Assembly: GCF_000245335.1 (NCBI RefSeq)
Contig: NZ_JH600294.1
Location: 248,001-312,000 of the forward strand
Source: Bacillus mojavensis RO-H-1 = KCTC 3706
Lineage (GTDB): Bacteria; Bacillota; Bacilli; Bacillales; Bacillaceae
Length of the DNA: 64,000 nucleotides
Reading direction: 5' to 3'
Shown: piece by piece, positions 1 to 7,937 of the stretch
How positions within the stretch are numbered: position 1 is the first letter of the stretch
Layout of the letters: each line of letters opens with the position of its first letter
Notes under the pieces: generated by a model
Told to the model about the DNA's origin: nothing
Database searches by the model: none
What the model saw: only the letters and a program-made list of their open reading frames with translations
Made by a program: the position numbers and the translations under genes

Positions 1-112
1 GTACTTGTATACCTTGAATTTTTGATAATGCACCTACATTTAACCCTTTTCCTCCAACAAGCAAATGCTGTGTTTTTTCAATTTCGTGAAAACCAAGAAC
101 CAAAGAACTCAT
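1..112 (-). CDS. pps: PEP synthase / rifampicin phosphotransferase-like protein, N-terminal fragment
   Basis: The first 37 codons of a gene that runs off the left edge. It begins MSSLVLGFHEI and contains VGGKGLNVG, the start of the ATP-grasp-like PEP/pyruvate-binding domain shared by PEP synthase and rifampicin phosphotransferases; family members are about 870 residues. A GGGGAG ribosome site lies about 7 nt before the ATG. In B. subtilis pps sits in the prophage-like P6 region, which fits the yob-type genes that follow. The fragment is too short to separate PEP synthase from the rifampicin enzyme. Confidence 0.75.
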   Translation of the reverse strand, partial: MSSLVLGFHEIEKTQHLLVGGKGLNVGALSKIQGIQV

Positions 113-139
113 TCTACATCTCCCCTTCAAAAATAAAAA

Positions 140-168
140 TTGACAAGAGCTTTACAGCATGATATAAT
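140..168 (+). promoter_or_regulatory. Consensus sigma-A promoter
   Basis: TTGACA at 140-145, a 17-nt spacer, and TATAAT at 163-168: a perfect match to the vegetative consensus, reading away from pps. No well-supported ORF follows before the terminator at about 290. Confidence 0.8.
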
Positions 169-174
169 GAAATT

Positions 175-290
175 ATAAGATGGATAACTATAACTTTTAT
201 TAATAAAGCACACGTAGCATGATTATATCACCGTGTCTATTTTTGTGCAATATAAAAAGAACCTGGGCAATTTCACCAGGTTCTTTTTTA
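175..290 (+). ncRNA. Candidate small RNA (about 115 nt)
   Basis: Defined only by the consensus promoter at 140-168 and the hairpin plus U-run ending near 290. No ORF inside has a convincing ribosome site. Its 3' end is convergent with yolB and uses the same bidirectional terminator. Its function is unknown; it could be an antisense regulator of the yolA-yolB mRNA 3' end or an orphan small RNA. Confidence 0.4.
254..290. terminator. Bidirectional rho-independent terminator
   Basis: AAAGAACCTGG and CCAGGTTCTTTTTT form a GC-capped stem with A and T tracts on both sides, so it can end the small RNA from the left and the yolA-yolB transcript from the right. Confidence 0.85.
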
Positions 291-419
291 ATTTCCCGCT
301 ACCATTAGTCACAAAAAAAACTCGGAACCTTATTCTAGAGAAAGAACATGAAAAGTATTTACAAGAAAAAATGACCAATAAACAGCAACTTCCAACTTTT
401 TTCTTGTATTGTTTCATAT

Positions 420-788
420 TTAAATTGAATTTTTATAAGCATTAATTGCTTCGTTTCGCAACAGCATATTATTTTTGTTAACCATGCCTAAGTTGTAAGC
501 TTTTTTTATAATATCTAATACCTGTGAATCTAATGCAGAGAGATTGCCTCCTGGATTAAATCTTGATTTCCAATAATCTAAAGACTTATTTAGGTCAAGT
601 GAGCTTTTTTTATTCTCGGGTTTAACTACTTCATTTTTCTCAAGTTTTTCACAGAATTCACTAAAACCTATGGATCTACTAGGAGCTGAGTTATTTCCCC
701 CGTATCCTTCTGTAGCCAAGCTACAAAATGCTAAGAACTTTGGATCTTTAGTTACATCATAATTAGAAGTGCTAATCACCTGGTTCAC
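420..788 (-). CDS. yolB: YolB/YobB-like hypothetical protein
   Basis: 122 residues, soluble, no signal peptide or known domain. The GTG start overlaps the yolA stop (GTGA), so the two are probably translationally coupled. In strain 168 a yolA-yolB pair lies in SPbeta, and a related gene (yobB) lies beside pps. Placing it directly after pps suggests either the native yobB locus or a recombinant with SPbeta. Function is unknown. Confidence 0.6.
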   Translation of the reverse strand: MNQVISTSNYDVTKDPKFLAFCSLATEGYGGNNSAPSRSIGFSEFCEKLEKNEVVKPENKKSSLDLNKSLDYWKSRFNPGGNLSALDSQVLDIIKKAYNLGMVNKNNMLLRNEAINAYKNSI

Positions 789-1252
789 TCTCTTTCAAAA
801 TCAATTTTTTGGCTGTAAACAAAAGTGGTGCCTGAGCTTAATGCTTTAATCTGTATAGAATTATCTTGGAGTGCGTCCATTGGAATCTCAAAATATTTAT
901 CCCAGCCTATAACCACCCTATTCTGACCAAGAATGGCATCAGATTTGTACATCCTAGCTGTACCATCATATAACAGATTTTTTCCATCTTTACCCGTGAT
1001 AACTGTTAACTTTGTATACCCCATAAAACGTGCCCTAACATGTAGTTTATCACCTTTTAAAACACTTGGAGCTTTGGTTTGACTAAAAGTGATGTTATCC
1101 CAAGCAAAATCGTTTCCGTCTGATGTAATCCCTGTAATTTGTAGATAGTAGAGTGGTAACGCTTCTGCTGCTTTTGCTTTTGATGAACCAGTGAAAGCGA
1201 AAGCAACAACTGCTAGAAGAGCAAGCAGTACATATGTAATTCTCTTCTTCAT
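785..1252 (-). CDS. yolA: YolA-like secreted protein
   Basis: 155 residues with a clear Sec signal peptide: MKKR, a hydrophobic core ([12 protein letters not shown]) and a probable cleavage after KAKAA. The mature protein is beta-rich, including [17 protein letters not shown]. An AGGAGG-type ribosome site precedes the ATG. YolA is known as an abundant secreted SPbeta-encoded protein of unknown function. It lies upstream of and overlaps yolB. Confidence 0.7.
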   Translation of the reverse strand: MKKRITYVLLALLAVVAFAFTGSSKAKAAEALPLYYLQITGITSDGNDFAWDNITFSQTKAPSVLKGDKLHVRARFMGYTKLTVITGKDGKNLLYDGTARMYKSDAILGQNRVVIGWDKYFEIPMDALQDNSIQIKALSSGTTFVYSQKIDFERE

Positions 1253-1327
1253 TTCCTAAATCCTCCTTGGAACAAGTTTACATGTTAAATATCGTCAATC
1301 GAATAGAATTGTTTAATATTTGAAATA

Positions 1328-1358
1328 AAAAAAGAACCTGCATTAAGCAGGTTCTTTT
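1328..1358 (-). terminator. Rho-independent terminator
   Basis: AAGAACCTG-CATTAAG-CAGGTTCTT stem. The longer U-run is on the minus strand, upstream of yolA, so it would insulate yolA from leftward transcription coming from the bsrG/SR4 region. Confidence 0.75.
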
Positions 1359-1386
1359 CACATTAGTAATTTATTGTAAATTTTTA

Positions 1387-1415
1387 ACGACAAGGGCATT
1401 TATGTATAGTATAAT
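1387..1415 (+). promoter_or_regulatory. bsrG promoter
   Basis: ACGACA at 1387-1392, 17-nt spacer, TATAAT at 1410-1415. The predicted start near 1422 and the terminator at 1729 give about 300 nt, in line with the known length of bsrG mRNA (about 294 nt). Confidence 0.75.
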
Positions 1416-1483
1416 ATTTCCTGTACATTAAGTTTGCTCACTCAAGGGAGTCTTGCTCATCCCCTATGAAAGGGGGTGGGAAA

Positions 1484-1600
1484 ATGACTGTTTACGAATC
1501 ATTAATGATAATGATCAATTTTGGCGGATTGATATTAAATACCGTCTTGTTGATCTTCAATATAATGATGATTGTAACGTCAAGCCAAAAGAAAAAATAG
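1484..1600 (+). CDS. bsrG: Type I toxin BsrG
   Basis: 38 residues starting MTVYESLMIMINFGG, then a single hydrophobic helix and a basic tail SSQKKK. This matches the BsrG/TxpA family of membrane-associated toxic peptides as I know it, essentially identical to BsrG of SPbeta. A strong ribosome site (AGGGGGTGG) precedes the ATG. The antisense RNA SR4 is encoded convergently and overlaps the 3' UTR. In 168 the pair lies between yolA and yokL; here too yolA is the neighbour. Confidence 0.93.
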   Translation: MTVYESLMIMINFGGLILNTVLLIFNIMMIVTSSQKKK

Positions 1601-1780
1601 ACCTTCCCTTGAGTTTGGACACCTGAAGGGTTAGGCCTACGCAGATTTGACAACGAGCAAGCCCTTTGATGGGCAGCTTTTTGTACAAACAATGACCAGT
1701 GGGTGTTAGCGCACCCCAGGTCTTTTTTATTTTATGCATTTCCACAAATCAAAATGCAATAAATAATTATTTGTATCATT
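1592..1780 (-). ncRNA. SR4 antitoxin RNA (antisense to bsrG)
   Basis: Convergent RNA of about 190 nt. Its promoter is TTGCAA at 1811-1816, 18-nt spacer and TATAAT at 1787-1792 on the minus strand; it ends at a hairpin followed by a T-rich run near 1592. It overlaps the 3' part of the bsrG transcript by roughly 130 nt. SR4 is known to promote RNase III decay of bsrG mRNA and to block its translation. Ends are inferred from sequence. Confidence 0.85.
1694..1729 (+). terminator. bsrG terminator
   Basis: GACCAGTGGGTG-TTAGCG-CACCCCAGGTC stem followed by TTTTTTATTTTA. Confidence 0.85.
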
Positions 1781-1786
1781 ACCCTA

Positions 1787-1816
1787 ATTATAACCATATA
1801 GAAATGGTATTTGCAA
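1787..1816 (-). promoter_or_regulatory. SR4 promoter
   Basis: On the minus strand TTGCAA (1811-1816) and TATAAT (1787-1792) are 18 nt apart, reading toward bsrG. Confidence 0.75.
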
Positions 1817-1906
1817 TACTATTGCTTTGTGGTTAAAACCATTATTTTATTTTGATTGAAGTTCTCTTTTAACACCCGTTGAAAAAGAATGTTACTCATT
1901 TTTTAT

Positions 1907-2690
1907 TCACTTTTGTGAAACGTTATATTTAAACCATTCGTTAACCAGTAAACTTATATCGTTTTTTATATTTTTAAGCTGAGCGAACTCTTCTTCAAAA
2001 GAATTTTCATTATTCTTAGGATTATGACCGTGCCTTTTATAAAAAATGCCAGCATCATTGTTCATCAGCTTTTTTAGTGATTCAATTTTGTTTAAAGATG
2101 AGCGTAAAGTTTCAGGTATCCCTAATGAATTTAATTGTTCTTTCTGCCTTTTACCTTTTATCCCTAGATCAGTTAGTATTGTTTCGTATATTTTAGTAGC
2201 ATTAATATATAAAAACGACTCGTTATCAATAGCATCTATATATAAATTCATTACATCCCTGATATGCGAATTCTCCACAATTAATTGAAAATAAGCGCCC
2301 ACTCTTCCTCCATTTGTTTTTTCCTCAGATAATTTTAATGTAATATCGCTATCAAATGGATTAACTTTTTCAATATGCGATAGATAGGGAACTTCTTTCC
2401 AAGCAGGTTTGCTCCAATGAGTACCATTATTATAATTTAATTTCCCATATTCCCATACTGGAGGATAACCCAAAATTTTCAAAACTCCTCTAACTAGATT
2501 AAAGATAGACTTTAATCTAGCGTACGCTATATCCGCATCTTCAAGTTTTAGATTATTAACATGAGGAGAATAAAAATCAATTTCCTGTGCAAAATCACTA
2601 GGATTGAAAAAACTAAAGTGCGGGCTAAAATTCTGATCCAGTAATCCTGGATTTGTATTAACCGAAAGCGTAAATCCAAAAAACTTACAT
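1907..2690 (-). pseudogene. Unknown protein of about 260 aa, frame broken at the start codon
   Basis: An uninterrupted frame of about 260 codons, but the only ATG with a good ribosome site (AGGGAG, 7 nt upstream, ATG at 2690) is followed directly by TAA; removing one T gives ATG AAG TTT TTT and opens the whole frame. As read, the first usable start is a TTG at 2482, giving 191 residues that lack the N-terminal third. The protein is charged and mostly helical near its C-terminus (NWFKY-type end). I do not recognise the family. It sits between the bsrG pair and SUKH genes, where strain 168 SPbeta has yokL. Confidence 0.5.
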
Positions 2691-2836
2691 TTCTCCCTTA
2701 AATATCAATACGTGTCTATTATACCCTTTGAATTATATAATTCTTTTTGAAATTAGTTAAAATCGCCAACATTACAAGAGTTTCAATTTATTTTTGCTTC
2801 TCTTTTGCTCATAAAACTTAACAATGACTATTTGGT

Positions 2837-3295
2837 TTAGTCCTCTAAACTAGCTTTCAATGCATCAGCTAGCATGGCATTAAAATCATCAAATTTGTTC
2901 ATCGGCGTTCCAGAGGGTTTATCAAGCTCTAAGTATTCATTTTCAATTACATCTAAACAATACCAACCTGTATCTGAGTCACCAAAAAACAGATATTTTT
3001 TCTGCTCATCATTTTCGTGCCACTGTTCATTTGTTTCAATAAAACCATAAACTTCTTCATCATTTTCTTCTCTCAGTAATTCTTGATCCAATCGATATAT
3101 TACCAATCCGTTAAAATCTAATCCGTTTACAGTTTGAAGGAATTTTTTATATCCAGAAGGAATCTCATTTACAGGGAACTTACCTAATACTGCTTCTTCA
3201 AATTTTCTTATTTCTTGGTCTGTAACAGGAGAATTTAATTCATCTCCATACTTTGCTTCAGTTTTTCGAATTTCCTCTAATAAATTTACCCACAT
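2837..3295 (-). CDS. yokK: SUKH (SMI1/KNR4) family immunity-type protein, YokK-like
   Basis: 152 acidic residues. It has the SMI1/KNR4 pattern IPSGYKKFLQTVNGLDFNG near residue 47 and a later FGDSDTGWYCLD segment. SUKH proteins act as immunity proteins to polymorphic nuclease toxins. SPbeta yokK has this length. It is one of three SUKH-like genes within 3.5 kb, next to an LXG toxin, so it may be an orphan immunity gene against toxins of other strains. Confidence 0.65.
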   Translation of the reverse strand: MWVNLLEEIRKTEAKYGDELNSPVTDQEIRKFEEAVLGKFPVNEIPSGYKKFLQTVNGLDFNGLVIYRLDQELLREENDEEVYGFIETNEQWHENDEQKKYLFFGDSDTGWYCLDVIENEYLELDKPSGTPMNKFDDFNAMLADALKASLED

Positions 3296-3388
3296 AAAAA
3301 CTGCCCCTAATTTTTATTACTACGCCAAACTCGTAATCGAAGAAAAGCCCCTTAGCAAGAGCTTAATCATCAATTGCAATATTTTTGC

Positions 3389-3850
3389 TTAATCGTCCCA
3401 GTCTTCATCTTCTTCCCAGTTTTCTTTCATTCTTTGGAGCTTATCAAAGAAAAATTCAATGAAATTATCCGCAACGACTTCTTGGTAACCAATTACTCTA
3501 TCCCACGTAAATACAGGACATTCTTTATTTTTCATCTTGTTGGTATCTAGACAATATGCAAAGTAATCAACATCCTCTATTACAACAAGACCTTCGGTTA
3601 AGTTATAGTGTTCTTGATACTCGTTGGTATATTCAACAACTGATGGGCCTCCAAAATCATAGCCTAGAATATCAATTCCATAAACTCCCCCAGAACCATA
3701 GTTCCGCAGAAACCATTTATAGCTCTCCGGAAGTTTCACTTTAAGATCTTGTTCTATTTTAGATATTTTGTCTTCTCCAATTCCTCTTGTGAAATCTCTT
3801 TCTTTTGCATTATCATTTAAAAACTGTTCCACTTGCGTGTATAGTTCCAT
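3389..3850 (-). CDS. yobK: SUKH family immunity protein, YobK-like
   Basis: 153 residues from the ATG with the better ribosome site (GAGAGG, ATG at 3850). SMI1/KNR4 signature [17 protein letters not shown] near residue 37, and a highly acidic tail ending EEDEDWDD. It closely resembles YobK, the partner of the LXG nuclease toxin YobL, and lies 15 nt after the end of that toxin's frame in one operon. Predicted role: neutralise the YobL nuclease domain in the producing cell. Confidence 0.8.
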   Translation of the reverse strand: MELYTQVEQFLNDNAKERDFTRGIGEDKISKIEQDLKVKLPESYKWFLRNYGSGGVYGIDILGYDFGGPSVVEYTNEYQEHYNLTEGLVVIEDVDYFAYCLDTNKMKNKECPVFTWDRVIGYQEVVADNFIEFFFDKLQRMKENWEEDEDWDD

Positions 3851-3865
3851 TTTTCCCAACCTCTC

Positions 3866-5627
3866 TTACTCTGTATATTGAGTGGCTCTCCATTTCCAAT
3901 ATCTCGCTCTAAAATATTCATATTGAACTTTCAATTCTGGATTATTTCTAAAACTCTCTCCATCAGTTTTAAGTTTATGTATGATCTCACTATATTTTGT
4001 ATGTAAACTGTTTGGAATTTCAACCATGTTTCCAGGTTCTTCCTGGATTAAATGGTGCAAATTGATTTTTGTACCGTCTTTGGCTAGAGGTGCCTTACCG
4101 TCTTTCATTAATTCAAGATTTGTTCGACCTTTACGATCTTTTTGATTAATATCGATATCTTTGATTGTATAAACTCTTCTGCTTACATCTTTGATGTTTC
4201 CTTTTACTTTTACCTTACCCTTAACCTCAAAGACACCATACTTCTCTTTATTTAACCAAGGGACATTTACTTTCTGACCAGTAAATGGCTTTCTGCTTTC
4301 ATCTAATTTTTTAGCAAGCTGAAGCAGCCTGTCTTTTGCTCACATCATTGATGACATTATAAGGCATGCCACCGGCTACAACAATATCTTCTCGCATGGC
4401 AAACGGTTTAATTGCTGTTAGTGGATCAGGAGTTTCATCTAGTTTTTTAGACACTTTTTTAACTGCAGCTTTTCCAGCTGTTTTCACTCCTATTTTAGCA
4501 ACTGAACCAGCACCTTTTAAGCCAAAGATGTTTACTGCTGCATATGTAAACCAATGAGCCTTTGATTCTGTGTTTCCGTTCTTTACATCTCTAAAATAGG
4601 AGGTTATAATCGCATCTTTAATTGAGTTAAACGTGGAATCATAGTGATAAACTGCAACTACAGAATTAATAAACATGTCGACAGGATGATTGTGTGCCAT
4701 ATAGTCTAATGTTTCAGCTGTCATATCATAAAGGGCGGTAACAGTACCTTTGGCTCCAGCCATTAGCTCCCGTGTGTTTTCAATCTGTGTGAAATATCTT
4801 TGTTGATCTGTTGTTAGATTTTCATACCCAATTGTTTTGGCCATTGAATAGAATTCATCGGCATCTGCATAATCGTAATTCTTTAGTCTTTCTTTCAGTT
4901 TTTCAATCTCTCGGTCTTTTTCTTCCTTCTTCTTAATCGTCAAATAAGCTTCTGTACGTTTTTCAATATCGGCTTTTTTCTTATGTATGTCACTTTCTCT
5001 GTACGCTTTAGCGTTATAGTGAATCGGAGTGGCATTTTTCCCTCTCCCTGTCGATTCCTGCAGCATTTTAAAATCTTGCTGAATGAATTGTTCGTTAGGC
5101 TCAGTTAGTGCATATTCAGTTGTTAAATCATCATCAACTTGTCCAATTTTATCAATTGTTTTTTCACGTTTCTTATCTGCACTGGCAAGTTCAACTTTAA
5201 AGTTTTCTGTTGAAAACAAATCAAGTGGTAGGATATCGTCAATATCATTCAGAATGTTCTTCATTGCTTTCTTCTGTTCAGACATAATAGCCTTTGATTT
5301 CTTATAAGCATTTGCGAGTTCATGCTCTAAAAAAGACTCCTCGACGTATGCATCTGACAAGCTGGCTTCCTCTATAACTCCAGCGACACTTGTAAGGAAA
5401 GCAATTTTCATATCGATAAGATCAATCCATTGATCTGTAACACCGACATGATCATGATAAAATGCTTTGATATTGTTTGCACCTTTACCTGAAAACTCGC
5501 TGTCATCCAGGTTAGCTACGTCTTTAAACGCTTTTCGTAGCTTCACCATTTGCGACCTTAGTTCCTTATACTCTTTGGCTCTTTTATCTGCTTCAGAGAG
5601 TAATGAATCAGCCTCAAATACCTTCAT
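3866..5627 (-). pseudogene. yobL: LXG-domain polymorphic nuclease toxin, YobL-like, frameshifted as read
   Basis: Full frame about 586 residues from the ATG at 5627 (ribosome site GGAGAATGAT). Order: N-terminal LXG helical secretion domain ([20 protein letters not shown] onward), central coiled coil (about 110-260), PT/VENN-like hydrophobic linker, and a C-terminal HNH-type domain with KINLHHLIQ and RARYWKWRATQYTE. LXG toxins leave via the type VII (Yuk/Ess) system and kill competitors. One extra A in the run at 4334-4337 shifts the frame about 440 residues in, just before the nuclease domain, leaving a stop at 4311. The nuclease part continues in the other frame to 3866. No small WXG100-like partner gene lies upstream. 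Confidence 0.8.
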
Positions 5628-5726
5628 ATCATTCTCCTTCCTAGCCCCACTATATGTAAATTTTACCATAATCATCTATTTGAATAACAGAAAAAGACAG
5701 CCAAAATGACTGTCTTATACATCACA

Positions 5727-6284
5727 CTATCTTGTTCTATAATAATTTTCTGCGGTATAGTAGCGCCAATCCCAAAAAGGTTCCCCATTAGCCAATATAT
5801 ACCGGTCTAAAAATATTTCAAAGTTTAAATTTAATGGATTATATTCTAAACCACTTTCAAATATATAGAGATAGTTAGGATCACCTTGTTTAATTTTATC
5901 TTTATCGATCATTAAATGGCATTCTTCCAATAAGTAGCCAATTGGGATACCATTGATACCTTCAAACAAATCCTCATAGTTTAGTTCCTCTTCAATCTCT
6001 TCAAGGCTAAATAGCTGAAGTCCTCCACCTATATTCTCCCCATCAGCAAGAATCTCAAAAATTTTCGCACCGTTATGCAGTGTAATAAACTTTTGATAAT
6101 CCTCAGGAAGGGTAAGCTGGTGTTTAGCTTCAAAGCTTTGAATCTCGTTAAGGGTTGCTTTGTCCGGTGAAAAAGTAACAAGGCATTCCATGGTATCTCC
6201 TTCAGAACAAAACAATGTAATGGCTCCTTTTTCATCTAAGAGACTTTTCAAACCATTTACAGTCTTATGAACAAAGTTAGTCAT
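5727..6284 (-). CDS. SUKH (SMI1/KNR4) family protein
   Basis: 185 residues from the ATG at 6284 (ribosome site GGGGTG). The SMI1/KNR4 core is [20 protein letters not shown], around residue 55, with [14 protein letters not shown] at the end. It is a third SUKH protein, directly upstream of the LXG toxin in the same direction, which suggests another immunity gene or a chaperone for the toxin locus. The exact partner is unknown. Confidence 0.7.
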   Translation of the reverse strand: MTNFVHKTVNGLKSLLDEKGAITLFCSEGDTMECLVTFSPDKATLNEIQSFEAKHQLTLPEDYQKFITLHNGAKIFEILADGENIGGGLQLFSLEEIEEELNYEDLFEGINGIPIGYLLEECHLMIDKDKIKQGDPNYLYIFESGLEYNPLNLNFEIFLDRYILANGEPFWDWRYYTAENYYRTR

Positions 6285-6350
6285 ATAACTCACCCCATAT
6301 ATAATACCTATTTATCATTGCGAATACATGGCGAATGAAATTTAAATACT

Positions 6351-6605
6351 TTAAGCATTAACAATTTTATTCATAATCATAGCTGCATGAGTGGTGAACA
6401 AAATATAAGTGCTAGTAGCTGTTTTAATCACTACCCTATCCGTAGAGCCATAAGGAAACCCTATCCTTACTGCACGTTTCTCCTCTCCCCCGTAATTTGG
6501 ATCAAGGAATACATCGTTGATTTCTCTTATTGGAATTTCAACTTTGGAAAGTTGCCAATGAATAATTGAGTTTTCGTTTGATTTCTCAACTTTAATCCCT
6601 AGCAT
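6351..6605 (-). CDS. SunI/YnzG-family PH-like membrane-associated protein
   Basis: 84 residues starting MLGIKVEK, with WQLSKVEIPIREI, AVRIGFPYGSTDRVVIKT and a C-terminal YILFTTHAA..NKI. This pattern belongs to the SunI/YnzG family; SunI gives immunity to the SPbeta bacteriocin sublancin. Ribosome site AGGGG, 9 nt before the ATG. No sublancin-like precursor gene is visible nearby, so it may be an orphan immunity gene. Confidence 0.65.
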   Translation of the reverse strand: MLGIKVEKSNENSIIHWQLSKVEIPIREINDVFLDPNYGGEEKRAVRIGFPYGSTDRVVIKTATSTYILFTTHAAMIMNKIVNA

Positions 6606-6698
6606 AATCTCATTCCCCTTTTGATTATGAATCAGTAAAATTTTAACATAACCTGTGAAGTATTAAACTGAGCTTGATAATATTATGGAAAAATTAAA

Positions 6699-6727
6699 TT
6701 CTCAATAATTGGATACAGGATTATAAT
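6699..6727 (+). promoter_or_regulatory. Candidate sigma-A promoter
   Basis: TTCTCA at 6699-6704, 17-nt spacer, TATAAT at 6722-6727, upstream of a 26-codon ORF. Confidence 0.45.
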
Positions 6728-6762
6728 TATTGATGGTCTACCAATATAAATAAAGAAAGGAA

Positions 6763-6843
6763 ATGAAGTTGAAGAAGGAGCTCTCACCCGCTTACCAATC
6801 TAAAATGGACAGGGATCTTGAAAACTATGCATTTGAACGATGA
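6763..6843 (+). CDS. Putative 26-aa peptide
   Basis: Reads MKLKKELSPAY...ENYAFER. It lies about 35 nt after a candidate promoter. The AAAGGA ribosome site is unusually close to the ATG, which lowers confidence. The peptide is charged and not membrane-like; no family recognised. Confidence 0.3.
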   Translation: MKLKKELSPAYQSKMDRDLENYAFER

Positions 6844-6870
6844 ATGAAAGACCTTTGCGGCTCTCTTTTT

Positions 6871-7362
6871 TTATTTCTCGGATTGTTTATCATTGAGTAA
6901 AAATAGTAGTGTCTCTTCAATTTCTATTTCTAAGTCATTTTTATTTAAATCGAATAATGTTCCACAACCGGTTCCTTTATAACCGCCGTAGAAATACCAT
7001 AATTCAATTGTATAACAGTCCAAATCTTCATTGTAGGCTTTCGTAGCTCCATAGTTAAATGTTATTTGTGAACGGTATTCTTTTTCAAAACACCTCTCAG
7101 CTGTTAAATCACTCAATATGTCACCATCTATGTCCCTACAAATTTGGATGCTAAGGTTTTGTTTACCCTGAATTTCAAAAGGATCTGTATACTTATTTTG
7201 CAGTTTTTCGGATACTGCTTCCCCTAATCTCTCCAATTCAATTACCTTTTGTTTCAATTCAAGATTTAAATCCTTTTCTGGAATCTGTAAATAACGTTCG
7301 TCTATTTGACTGTAATCTTTCTGTTTCTTGAGTTTGAGTAACTGTATTAAAGCTTTCCACAC
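6871..7362 (-). CDS. Hypothetical protein (163 aa)
   Basis: The start lies after a GGAGGACAA ribosome site. Soluble, with a basic N-terminus, a helical segment (ELKQKVIELERLGEAVSEKL) and a C-terminal half with YTIELWYFYGGYKGTGCG. No recognised domain. Its place among toxin/immunity genes suggests an immunity or accessory role, but nothing in the sequence proves it. Confidence 0.6.
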   Translation of the reverse strand: MWKALIQLLKLKKQKDYSQIDERYLQIPEKDLNLELKQKVIELERLGEAVSEKLQNKYTDPFEIQGKQNLSIQICRDIDGDILSDLTAERCFEKEYRSQITFNYGATKAYNEDLDCYTIELWYFYGGYKGTGCGTLFDLNKNDLEIEIEETLLFLLNDKQSEK

Positions 7363-7582
7363 AGCGTTGTCCTCCTGTCATTTCAAAAGCGAAACAAAAA
7401 AACAAAGGGGAAACCCTCTAACCAAAGTGGCACCAACGATGATACATATACAGGACACTTTCTATTCGAGATGTATTCAAATTCGGCTTATGCTTCGTAT
7501 CTCCTGCTGTTAGAATTCTAGGTTCCATAAAGATGAAAATGTTAAGCGGTAACCCAAATTAATTTAGAATGCCAAAAAAATA
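7363..7582. other. Gene-poor spacer
   Basis: About 220 nt between the 163-aa gene and the terminator at 7583. I see no ORF with a ribosome site and no clear promoter pair. Confidence 0.4.
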
Positions 7583-7616
7583 AAAACACCCCCTCACAAT
7601 TTGTGAAGGGGTTATT
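7583..7616 (-). terminator. Rho-independent terminator
   Basis: CCCCTTCACAA-ATT-GTGAGGGG-type stem, read on the minus strand, followed by TTTTTATTTTTTT. It ends the lipase toxin transcript. The same hairpin core recurs after the divergent gene at 9772-9805. Confidence 0.8.
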
Positions 7617-7620
7617 TTAA

Positions 7621-7925
7621 CTATTTAGTTTTAATACTTCTCAGAAAAGCACTTCTGTTCTCTGTGGCGTTTGTCAGCATTGTTGCATTTTCATTGAGTC
7701 TTTGTACTAATGCTTCTTTAGCTTTACCTTCAAATGAAGAGAGTAAAGCAACATACACTTCAGCTATAACCTGTTGAGCTGAGGAAAAGTCTGATGCGTT
7801 TTTTGCGTCTTCCTTTAGGTTTTGACAATGGGTTTTAAACTTGTACCCACCAGTTTTTTTAATTCTTCATTTTGTTGCAACCGTCTGTAAAACTCATCTG
7901 CATCCATATTAACTCCATATGGCAA
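7621..7925 (-). pseudogene. Small helical type VII partner-like protein (about 101 aa), frameshifted as read
   Basis: TTG start at 7925 after AAGGGGGA, reading MPYGVNMDADEFYRRLQQNE. The A7 run at 7854-7860 lacks one A; adding it joins this N-terminus to a helical C-terminal part (AKNASDFSSAQQVIAEVY, EALVQRLNENATML) ending SIKTK. Size and all-helical makeup resemble the WXG100/DUF5344-type partners that dock on LXG domains. It follows the lipase gene by 12 nt, so they are probably co-transcribed and the products may bind each other. Confidence 0.6.
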
Positions 7926-7937
7926 TTTAAATCCCCC

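Noticed and set aside
233..445. 70-codon plus-strand frame opposite the yolB 3' end
   Set aside because: No ribosome site, and the frame runs through a strong terminator hairpin.
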